NCBI GenBank assembly: GCA_030636255.1
Contig: DAOVXH010000092.1
Coordinates: forward strand, 1-7,009
DNA length: 7,009 nucleotides
Direction of reading: 5' to 3'
DNA from: Methanomassiliicoccales archaeon
GTDB taxonomy: Archaea > Thermoplasmatota > Thermoplasmata > SG8-5
Made by a program: the position numbers and the translations under genes. Of the stretch, positions 1 through 5,308 are shown in pieces. The notes below the pieces were generated by a model. That model saw only the letters and a list, made by a program, of their open reading frames with translations. It was not told the origin of the DNA and did not search any database. Position 1 is the stretch's first letter. Every line of letters begins with the position of its first letter.

Positions 1-681
1 GAAGAACTCAAGGCAGAGAAGGATTGGAAGGCCCCTGAGTTTGACAAAGCCGAATTTATGCGTTCTGAGATAAACGTTGCCAAGGGCACTATTTATGCGG
101 CCATCCTGGCGATTCCAATGGCCTTGGTGGCAATGTTCATCATTCCAGTAGGAGGCGCAGGAGGGGGCTTTCTAATAGGCTTGGCAGGCATATCTTTCCT
201 GTGGTTCATTCTTCCAATGTTCAAGGTTGATGTAAAGGCCTTTAAAATAACACATTGGTTGGGAACGATTTCCACTTATTTTTTCCTGTTCCTGGCAGTA
301 TGGGTCATGCTTTGTAATCCCCCATTTAATGATTTTGCATCTCCAGCCATAAGAAATGTGGAGGTAAGCTGGGACAACGGAAATAACTGGACAACTGTCA
401 ATGCCTCAGATACCGGCGGCATGGTAATAATTATACCATCCAATGCCACAGCAAATACCACAATGATGATTCAGGCCCAGGTTTCGGATAATGTAGAACT
501 GAATGTCAATACTGTTACTCTTACCATCGGTGCAGACACCCCTGAGGTAATGACCAGTATTGGCGATAATCTATTCCAGTCTGAAGTTCCAGATCCAATG
601 GCAGGTATGTATTTCACAATTTCCGGCACTGACACAAATGGCAATGACCCGGGAACCTTCGAGTTCAGTGTTATAGCTTGA
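1..681 (+). CDS. Membrane-anchored protein with extracytoplasmic beta-rich domain (5' end outside window)
   Basis: The frame is open from base 1 to the TGA at 679-681, giving 226 visible residues. An internal ATG at 58 has no Shine-Dalgarno sequence, and the charged residues before it read as normal protein, so the true start probably lies upstream of the window. Three hydrophobic segments are visible at about residues 30-50, 54-74 and 86-106. The lysine-rich loop at 75-83, between segments 2 and 3, predicts an inside N-terminus and an outside C-terminus. The outside part, about 110-226, is rich in Val, Thr, Asn and Asp, looks like a small Ig-like beta-sandwich, and holds four N-glycosylation sequons (N129, N134, N148, N152). 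Archaeal AglB-type glycosylation of such sites is known in general; its use here is inferred. I do not recognise the family and assign no function. It converges on cca, the stop codons touching without a gap. Confidence 0.75.
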   Translation, partial: EELKAEKDWKAPEFDKAEFMRSEINVAKGTIYAAILAIPMALVAMFIIPVGGAGGGFLIGLAGISFLWFILPMFKVDVKAFKITHWLGTISTYFFLFLAVWVMLCNPPFNDFASPAIRNVEVSWDNGNNWTTVNASDTGGMVIIIPSNATANTTMMIQAQVSDNVELNVNTVTLTIGADTPEVMTSIGDNLFQSEVPDPMAGMYFTISGTDTNGNDPGTFEFSVIA

Positions 682-2016
682 TTATCTGTTCCAAGACAAT
701 CTTTTGTCCAGATACTCTGAAAAAGCTTTGTTTAGAACTTCAATATCTGGTATTATATCATATATTTGGACAGAATCCTTCAGTTTGTTCAAGTCCTTGC
801 CCATGTCCAGGCTGGAAAGTCCCGAGCTCAGCAGGGACATTGCAGAAGTATGTTTTCTTCTCACAAAGACATGCCAGTGGCCGTCCTTGACAAATGGCGA
901 TGAAAGAGCATTCTCATTCTCCTTCCACTTTGCTAGAAAGCTTTGGGCATTTTCACGGACCCAGACTGGCGGCCCCCTGTGTAGCGCGGAAATCGGAAGG
1001 CTGTCATTCTGAAGCTCGATTATTATTGCCATTTCTTCGCCTATTACATAACTGGCTGATTTGACAGTCATGAAATAGCTGGCAGAAAGCATCTGGCATG
1101 TGTTCTTTTCAAACTTCCTGAGCTGGGGATATAGAATATCATCTATTATGTCTGGCTTTGGAAGGGTGATTGCCATGACGCTTCCCCGATGCTCCAGTTT
1201 TTCCAGTATTGCATCATGGGAAAGTTCCTTGATTGGGTTTGGGAAGAAGTATTTTAAATCTGGACTTGACAGATAATCATTTGCAGCAGCTATGAAGGTT
1301 GCCAGACTATCAGTGGAAACCGCAGAGGCAACATTCCGACCAGGGTCCACCGGGTCTATGAATGTAAGTGGTGCATCAAATTTCTTGTCAGTAACAGGGC
1401 CAATCTCCAGCCTCATTCCTTTCTTCCAGGTATGTGTTTCGGCCAGTAATTTCTGGAACCCGTCATATTTTATGATAAGAAGTTCGCAAAGGTAGCCAGA
1501 AAACCCTAAAACTTTTGCTTCGGCGCTGTAGGTTCCGATGCCCTTCATGAATGCCTTCAGGAGCCTGACATCATCTTGCAGTTCAGAATCAAGGTTTTCC
1601 TTGACAAACTCTGTGTGGAACGGGGTTCTGTCAACAGCAGTCATTTTTTGGCTGGAATCGAGAATCTTATAGGCTGGAACAATGTCTGTTTTAAGACCTT
1701 CAAATGTGCCCTTGATGTATGGGTGTTCGGCATAATGCTCCCTGCCTATTATGGACTCCTTGCCAATGGCCAGTCCATGTTTTTCCAGGTCTTCTCTTGA
1801 TACATCCGGGTGAAATAGTAGAAAAAGGTCAGCATCAGGGTCTTTAAGATGCGTGTTCTTGGCAATTGAACCCACTAAGTAGGGTTCAAACTCGCATTTG
1901 CTGGCTGCCTCTGAGCTCATGACTGTTTTAATCAGTTTATCAACAGTATCATGAATAAAGGCTTCATCCTCAGGGCTTGGTTTCAGCCTGGCCAGAACTT
2001 CTTTCTCTATGTCCAT
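682..2016 (-). CDS. cca: CCA-adding enzyme (archaeal class I tRNA nucleotidyltransferase)
   Basis: This 444-residue protein adds or repairs the 3'-terminal CCA of tRNAs using CTP and ATP without a nucleic acid template, acting in the cytoplasm. The length is close to the roughly 440 residues usual for archaeal enzymes. The nucleotidyltransferase core shows the G49-S50 motif, the metal-binding pair D61 and D63 in DPDADLFLLF, and the third carboxylate D111 in LKTDIVPAY. Archaeal class I landmarks follow: PFHTEFVKENL (132-142), GFSGYLCELLI (171-181) and the DPVDPGRNVASAVS segment (221-234), which belong to the central and C-terminal tRNA-binding region. No truncation or missing catalytic residue is seen. 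It is the last gene of the mtnA-nop5-cca block, 41 nt after nop5. The ATG at 2016 is preceded by a weak AGGT Shine-Dalgarno-like motif and, 29 bp upstream, by a T-rich TATA-like stretch, so an additional own promoter is possible. Confidence 0.96.
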   Translation of the reverse strand: MDIEKEVLARLKPSPEDEAFIHDTVDKLIKTVMSSEAASKCEFEPYLVGSIAKNTHLKDPDADLFLLFHPDVSREDLEKHGLAIGKESIIGREHYAEHPYIKGTFEGLKTDIVPAYKILDSSQKMTAVDRTPFHTEFVKENLDSELQDDVRLLKAFMKGIGTYSAEAKVLGFSGYLCELLIIKYDGFQKLLAETHTWKKGMRLEIGPVTDKKFDAPLTFIDPVDPGRNVASAVSTDSLATFIAAANDYLSSPDLKYFFPNPIKELSHDAILEKLEHRGSVMAITLPKPDIIDDILYPQLRKFEKNTCQMLSASYFMTVKSASYVIGEEMAIIIELQNDSLPISALHRGPPVWVRENAQSFLAKWKENENALSSPFVKDGHWHVFVRRKHTSAMSLLSSGLSSLDMGKDLNKLKDSVQIYDIIPDIEVLNKAFSEYLDKRLSWNR

Positions 2017-2040
2017 GTAAAATACCTTTAGGCTAGGCAG

Positions 2041-2048
2041 AATAAAAA
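2041..2048 (-). promoter_or_regulatory. Possible TATA-like element ahead of cca
   Basis: On the minus strand the nop5-cca gap holds TTTTTATT, centred about 29 bp before the cca ATG. That is the distance expected for a leaderless archaeal transcript. The gap is only 41 nt and the match is loose, so cca may simply be cotranscribed with nop5. Weak support. Confidence 0.25.
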
Positions 2049-2057
2049 GGTTTCCAG

Positions 2058-3107
2058 TTATTTCTTATGCTTTCCGCCCTTCTTTCTGGGCTTTGGTTTT
2101 GGATGTTTTTTCTTGATATCCTCCACCTTCTTGTTCAACTGCTCTTCCAGTTCCTTGCCAATGAAGTCAGTTCCATACCTGTCCATCTTCACAGCTATAT
2201 TGATTTTACCAGCAAATGCCCTGGCAATCTTTCCTCTCTGCCATGGCGGAGCTCGATGAATGATTGGGTGCTGGAAAATAACACCATGCTTTGGAGGTTT
2301 GGCATTGTCCTTGAGATGTTTGAAAAGTGCCTTTTCCGCTCCAAGAAGCTGGATGGTGCTGGAAGGTAATTTTGAAAGCCTGTCAAGACCTCCAGTAAGT
2401 GAAATTAATCTGGCTCCCACAAGTGGGCCTGCCAGGTATGCAGTGTTCCTGGCAATTTCGTCCATTCTGACGGTGATATACTTCTCCATATCGTCCCTGC
2501 GCTGGATTGTGGCCTTCAGGTTATGGGCCAGAAGTTTCATTGCCTCTGCATCTGTCTCTGAAATATCCGCTCCCAGGGAATCGCCAATACTAACCTTTCC
2601 AGAGGCTAGTATGTTCTCTCTATCGCCGTATTCTGCTATTAGTTCAATATACTGGCTCTCATTCACAAGCCTGGTAAGTTCAGGGAAGTTCAGTTCATGC
2701 CATTCATGAAGTCTTTCTGACATAAGGTTGGTAATTTTTGTCAGGTCATCAATTGCTCTGATGGCCTGGACAATTTGCTCGTCCGGTGAAATGCTGGCCT
2801 TGACCTTTTCACGGCCCCGGGAAAGCATTGCCTTGTTGAGCATGATCATGCTGAACCCGAAATCTTCTGGTTTGATGTCTGGCAGTGGAATATTCGAGTA
2901 TGTGCCAAGAAGTTCCAGTCTCTTTTCTCCCACTTCGAGTTCCTGGCCGTCAGCCAGTTCCTCTTCCTCTACCAGAACCTCTCCCTTGTCAATGAGCTCC
3001 AGCCGGCTGGCTATTTCCTTCTCATCCTGCGGAAATAATGTCTTTTCAAGTATCTGGCCTTCATCATCAACAATGAAGGTTCCAAACCATGTTGTTACCA
3101 GCTTCAT
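2058..3107 (-). CDS. nop5: Nop5 (Nop56/58-like) core protein of archaeal box C/D sRNP
   Basis: This 349-residue protein is the scaffold of the box C/D small ribonucleoprotein. In the family it binds the L7Ae-C/D RNA complex through its Nop domain and recruits fibrillarin through its N-terminal domain for guided 2'-O-methylation of rRNA and tRNA. Here the N-terminal domain spans about residues 1-70. A helical coiled-coil/NOSIC region covers about 108-225. The Nop domain (about 222-310) contains the diagnostic strings AGPLVGARLISLTGG (226-240), LPSSTIQLLGAEKALFKHL (247-265), PPKHG (271-275) and WQRGKIAR (289-296). The tail from about 331 is almost wholly Lys/Arg/Pro/Gly, as in many archaeal Nop5 proteins. 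A GAGGT Shine-Dalgarno sequence six bases before the ATG fixes the start. It lies 32 nt after mtnA and 41 nt before cca. The fibrillarin gene often found beside nop5 is absent from this window. Confidence 0.96.
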   Translation of the reverse strand: MKLVTTWFGTFIVDDEGQILEKTLFPQDEKEIASRLELIDKGEVLVEEEELADGQELEVGEKRLELLGTYSNIPLPDIKPEDFGFSMIMLNKAMLSRGREKVKASISPDEQIVQAIRAIDDLTKITNLMSERLHEWHELNFPELTRLVNESQYIELIAEYGDRENILASGKVSIGDSLGADISETDAEAMKLLAHNLKATIQRRDDMEKYITVRMDEIARNTAYLAGPLVGARLISLTGGLDRLSKLPSSTIQLLGAEKALFKHLKDNAKPPKHGVIFQHPIIHRAPPWQRGKIARAFAGKINIAVKMDRYGTDFIGKELEEQLNKKVEDIKKKHPKPKPRKKGGKHKK

Positions 3108-3113
3108 GAAATA

Positions 3114-3118
3114 ACCTC
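3114..3118 (-). promoter_or_regulatory. Shine-Dalgarno sequence of nop5
   Basis: GAGGT on the minus strand lies six bases before the nop5 ATG and matches the complement of the archaeal 16S rRNA 3' end. It is the clearest ribosome binding site in the window and argues that nop5 is translated from a leadered, probably polycistronic, mRNA. Confidence 0.6.
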
Positions 3119-3121
3119 AAT

Positions 3122-3145
3122 CAATAGTTCATTAAATAACTATTG
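3122..3145. repeat. Perfect 8-bp inverted repeat between mtnA and nop5, with a TATA-like loop
   Basis: CAATAGTT (3122-3129) and AACTATTG (3138-3145) are perfect inverted repeats around an 8-nt spacer. The right arm includes the mtnA TAG stop codon. On the minus strand the spacer region reads TATTTAAT (3138-3131), centred about 27 bp before the nop5 ATG, so it could be a TATA box flanked by an operator palindrome. As RNA it could form an A/U-rich hairpin just upstream of the nop5 ribosome binding site. Which of these applies, if any, cannot be told from sequence. Confidence 0.4.
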
Positions 3146-4144
3146 TAATTTTTCTTGGTCAAGTTCTCCAGGCTTGAATATTCCTGCTTCAGTGATTATG
3201 CCAGTCAGAAATTTTGCAGGTGTCATGTCAAATGCCGGGTTTCTGGCGCTGGCCTCCTCCGGGCACACAAGCTCGCTGCCAACATACCTAACCTCGTCCT
3301 GATCCCGCTCTTCAATGGGAATGTCAAAGCCATCTGTCAGTGAAAAGTCGAATGTACTAACAGGTGCGGCGGTGTAGAATGGGATATTACTCTCCTTGGC
3401 GCAGACTGCCTTCTCATATGTTCCTATCTTATTTGCAAAATCACCACTGGCTGATATTCTGTCGGCCCCTACAATGCATAAATCTATCTCTCCTCTTTGC
3501 ATGAGATGGCCTGCGGCATTGTCTGGAATCACGTCATGGGGTATTCCTTCCTGCACCAGTTCCCAGGAAGTAAGCGCTGCACCCTGAAGCCTTGGCCTTG
3601 TTTCATCAACAAATACATGAATCTTTTTTCCGGCATTATGGGCTGCTCTTATTGGTGCAAGAGCGGTTCCATAATCTATGGTTGCTAGTGCCCCGGCATT
3701 GCAATGTGTCAGTATCCTTGCACCTTCAGGAATTATGGCATTTCCTTGTTCACCTATGAGTCTGCATTTTTCTGCAATCTCATCAACATAACTATCAGCG
3801 GCATCTATCAAATCTTGGCCTTCATTTGCTGCGGCCAGCATCCTGTCAACAGCAAAGAAAAGGTCAAATGCTGTTGGTCGAGTTCTCTTCAGGCGCTGAG
3901 CTGCATGTTCTAAGTTCATGCCAGTTATCTCTGCCAAGGCCATTCCATAAGCCCCTGCCGCGCCAATGCTTGGGGCGCCCCTAACTGTCATGTCCTCAAT
4001 GAACATGGCCACATCCTCAACAGATAAGGCATCCAGATATCCAAACCTATGTGGCAAAATTTTCTGGTCAATGAACCTGATTGATTCATTCTGATACCAC
4101 AATGCCCTAATATCCATCTCCCGGCCGTCATGTATTACCTTCAT
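3140..4144 (-). CDS. mtnA: MtnA-type S-methyl-5-thioribose-1-phosphate isomerase
   Basis: The 334-residue protein is an aldose-ketose isomerase that converts 5-methylthioribose 1-phosphate to the ribulose form in methionine salvage. In some archaea the same family also handles 5-deoxyribose 1-phosphate from 5'-deoxyadenosine. Signature segments, numbered from the ATG at 4144, are RGAPSIG (55-61), THCNAGALAT (146-155), DETRPRLQGA (180-189), the D-N-A-A-G-H motif (208-213), GADRI (226-230), GDFANKIGTY (234-243) and AAPVSTFD (259-266). The catalytic pair is Cys148 and Asp228. Their 80-residue separation equals that of Cys160/Asp240 in the Bacillus enzyme. The related eIF2B subunits and ribose-1,5-bisphosphate isomerases are less likely, given the full set of MtnA strings. 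An ATG at 4159 would add five residues (MSGII) and cannot be excluded. The open frame running further up to 4270 crosses the divergent promoter and is probably not translated. It is first in the mtnA-nop5-cca block. Confidence 0.93.
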   Translation of the reverse strand: MKVIHDGREMDIRALWYQNESIRFIDQKILPHRFGYLDALSVEDVAMFIEDMTVRGAPSIGAAGAYGMALAEITGMNLEHAAQRLKRTRPTAFDLFFAVDRMLAAANEGQDLIDAADSYVDEIAEKCRLIGEQGNAIIPEGARILTHCNAGALATIDYGTALAPIRAAHNAGKKIHVFVDETRPRLQGAALTSWELVQEGIPHDVIPDNAAGHLMQRGEIDLCIVGADRISASGDFANKIGTYEKAVCAKESNIPFYTAAPVSTFDFSLTDGFDIPIEERDQDEVRYVGSELVCPEEASARNPAFDMTPAKFLTGIITEAGIFKPGELDQEKLQ

Positions 4145-4170
4145 AATTATCCCAGACATGAAAACCACTT

Positions 4171-4216
4171 TTGGGTATATCCAAGTTTCGATAATTAATA
4201 GAAAATTATATATTGG
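4171..4216. promoter_or_regulatory. Divergent promoter region between mtnA and the Cas4-like gene
   Basis: The plus strand has TTATATAT at 4206-4213, centred about 22-27 bp before the GTG at 4231 or ATG at 4237, which is TATA-box spacing for a leaderless mRNA. The minus strand has TTAATTAT (4198-4191) and GGATATACC (4182-4174), either of which could serve mtnA. The latter sits in a 14-bp near-palindrome (4171-4184, TTGG...CCAA), and another TTGG follows at 4213-4216. ATAATT/AATTAT (4191-4196 and 4204-4209) is a 6-bp inverted repeat. These arms are operator-like, but no known regulator site is recognised. Confidence 0.5.
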
Positions 4217-4230
4217 CATCTGGGGATTGA

Positions 4231-5259
4231 GTGTACATGGGCGATGTACCTGAGCAAGGAAGAGAAGCAATCATCTCAGCCAGTGCTCTTGAGAAGTATG
4301 GATATTGCCCATTGAGCTGGTGGTTGAGCCGGGACGAGGATAATCTTGATAACCTGGAACTGAAAAATGGTGAGAAGGCCCACGAGGCTGTGGCATCTGA
4401 CCTTGGAGGCATCGTCCAGGACGAGAGCCAGGCCAAGGTTTTTGAGAGTGTAGTTCTCTGGTTTGCCATTGCAGCCACCCTGATTTCCATTATCGGTGTT
4501 TCTTTCATGGTGGAAGTTGAGCAGGACATTGGAATGATAATGGGATTTATTGCTCTAATCTGGATACTGGCTGCCTGCTATTTCCTCTACAAGGCAGAGA
4601 CCATGCCCAAGGGTGCGTCAACCCTGAGATATCAGCGAATCATTCTCATTTTTGCAATTGTGGCTGCGGTATTGGGAGTTAACTCTGTAACCCTGCTTTC
4701 TGAGTTCTTCCAGCCCAAGATGGCCCAGATATTGCAGGCAATCTCACTTGCCTGGCTCATAGCTGCTTGCTATTTTCTCTATCATACTCTCAAGCGTGCT
4801 GAACTGGCCATGTTCAAGAGAAAGAAACACAAGGTCAGGCATGACATAACATATGTGGACTCCCAGAAAAAGAAGCCAAAGCTATTCATTTCAAAGAAAT
4901 ATAAAATCTCAGGAAGGCCTGACTTCGTGCTTCTTGTTGGAAATGAGCATATACCTGTGGAGCTGAAGACAGGTCGTGTACCCAGAGGCCCGCTTTTCTC
5001 CCATATTATGCAGGTTGCCGCATACTGTATACTCATCGAAGAGGAGTTCGGAGAACCGCCATCACATGGAATAATTAGATATGGCCAGGTTGAGAATGAA
5101 GTGGAGTATGACCATAGCCTGAAAGAGCTTGTTCTGAAAAAGGCAGATGAGATGCGGGAATTCATAAAGGCCGGAGCCGGAGTTCACCGTAATCACAAGA
5201 AGCCAGGCAAATGTCGCCATTGCTCCAGAAGAGCTATTTGTCCTGAGAAATTGACCTGA
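4231..5259 (+). CDS. Cas4/Dna2-type PD-(D/E)XK nuclease with an inserted four-helix transmembrane module
   Basis: This 342-residue protein carries all Cas4-family (RecB-like) motifs. Cys26 lies in YGYCPLSWWL, His51 in GEKAHEAV, Asp231 in GRPDFVLL, Glu244 and Lys246 in PVELKTG, and Gln261...Tyr265 in MQVAAYC. The C-terminal cysteines C328, C331 and C337 (CX2CX5C) would complete a 4Fe-4S site with Cys26. Family members are Mn/Mg-dependent DNA exonucleases, with Cas4 trimming CRISPR prespacers. Between His51 and Asp231 lie 180 residues, far more than usual, holding four hydrophobic helices (about 74-95, 99-120, 136-158, 164-185) that resemble a duplicated hairpin. The even helix number and the basic KRKKHK stretch (196-201) put both nuclease halves in the cytoplasm, so the enzyme should be membrane-tethered. 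No CRISPR array or other cas gene is present, so a CRISPR role is unsupported; defence, DNA uptake or repair at the membrane are guesses. Start is GTG 4231 or, equally plausible, ATG 4237 two codons later. Confidence 0.88.
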   Translation: MYMGDVPEQGREAIISASALEKYGYCPLSWWLSRDEDNLDNLELKNGEKAHEAVASDLGGIVQDESQAKVFESVVLWFAIAATLISIIGVSFMVEVEQDIGMIMGFIALIWILAACYFLYKAETMPKGASTLRYQRIILIFAIVAAVLGVNSVTLLSEFFQPKMAQILQAISLAWLIAACYFLYHTLKRAELAMFKRKKHKVRHDITYVDSQKKKPKLFISKKYKISGRPDFVLLVGNEHIPVELKTGRVPRGPLFSHIMQVAAYCILIEEEFGEPPSHGIIRYGQVENEVEYDHSLKELVLKKADEMREFIKAGAGVHRNHKKPGKCRHCSRRAICPEKLT

Positions 5260-5265
5260 TTTTTT
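5260..5265 (+). terminator. Oligo-T terminator after the Cas4-like gene
   Basis: Six T residues directly follow the TGA stop codon of the Cas4-like gene. Archaeal RNA polymerase terminates at such T-runs without needing a hairpin. With a TATA-like sequence just downstream, this suggests that the protease gene has its own transcript, though read-through is possible. Confidence 0.4.
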
Positions 5266-5276
5266 GTTGGGATTAG

Positions 5277-5286
5277 TATTATTAAT
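5277..5286 (+). promoter_or_regulatory. TATA-like box for the CPBP protease gene
   Basis: TATTATTAAT is centred about 27 bp upstream of the ATG at 5309, the spacing expected for a leaderless archaeal mRNA. No Shine-Dalgarno sequence precedes this ATG, which agrees with leaderless initiation. The same bases would encode a hydrophobic N-terminus if the TTG at 5264 were used, and the promoter reading is preferred. Confidence 0.4.
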
Positions 5287-5308
5287 CAATATCATTATCT
5301 ATCTTCTT

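Noticed and set aside
2260..2709. A 149-codon open frame on the plus strand, antisense to nop5
   Set aside because: It lies fully inside the well-supported nop5 gene, its product is low-complexity Ser/Ala/Leu-rich and matches no family, and it has no promoter or ribosome binding site.
2728..3114. A 128-codon plus-strand open frame, antisense to the nop5 N-terminus
   Set aside because: The serine-rich product mirrors the Glu/Leu/Lys-rich opposite strand, the usual appearance of a shadow frame.
4145..4270. N-terminal extension of mtnA up to an ATG at 4270
   Set aside because: The extra residues do not fit the MtnA N-terminus, and the extension would cross the divergent promoter and overlap the start of the Cas4-like gene. 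ATG 4144 (or 4159) is preferred.
4206..4529. A 107-codon minus-strand open frame across the start of the Cas4-like gene
   Set aside because: It is antisense to clear Cas4 motifs (YGYCP, GEKAHEAV) and gives a Ser-rich product without recognisable features.
4231..5259. Reading the Cas4-like gene as evidence for a CRISPR-Cas locus
   Set aside because: No repeat-spacer array and no cas1, cas2 or effector gene occurs in the window, and solo Cas4-like nucleases are common in archaea.
5264..5308. TTG start giving the protease 15 more residues with a hydrophobic N-terminus
   Set aside because: The stretch is a TATA-like promoter region, the start codon is rare, and an ATG lies at 5309 at leaderless spacing.
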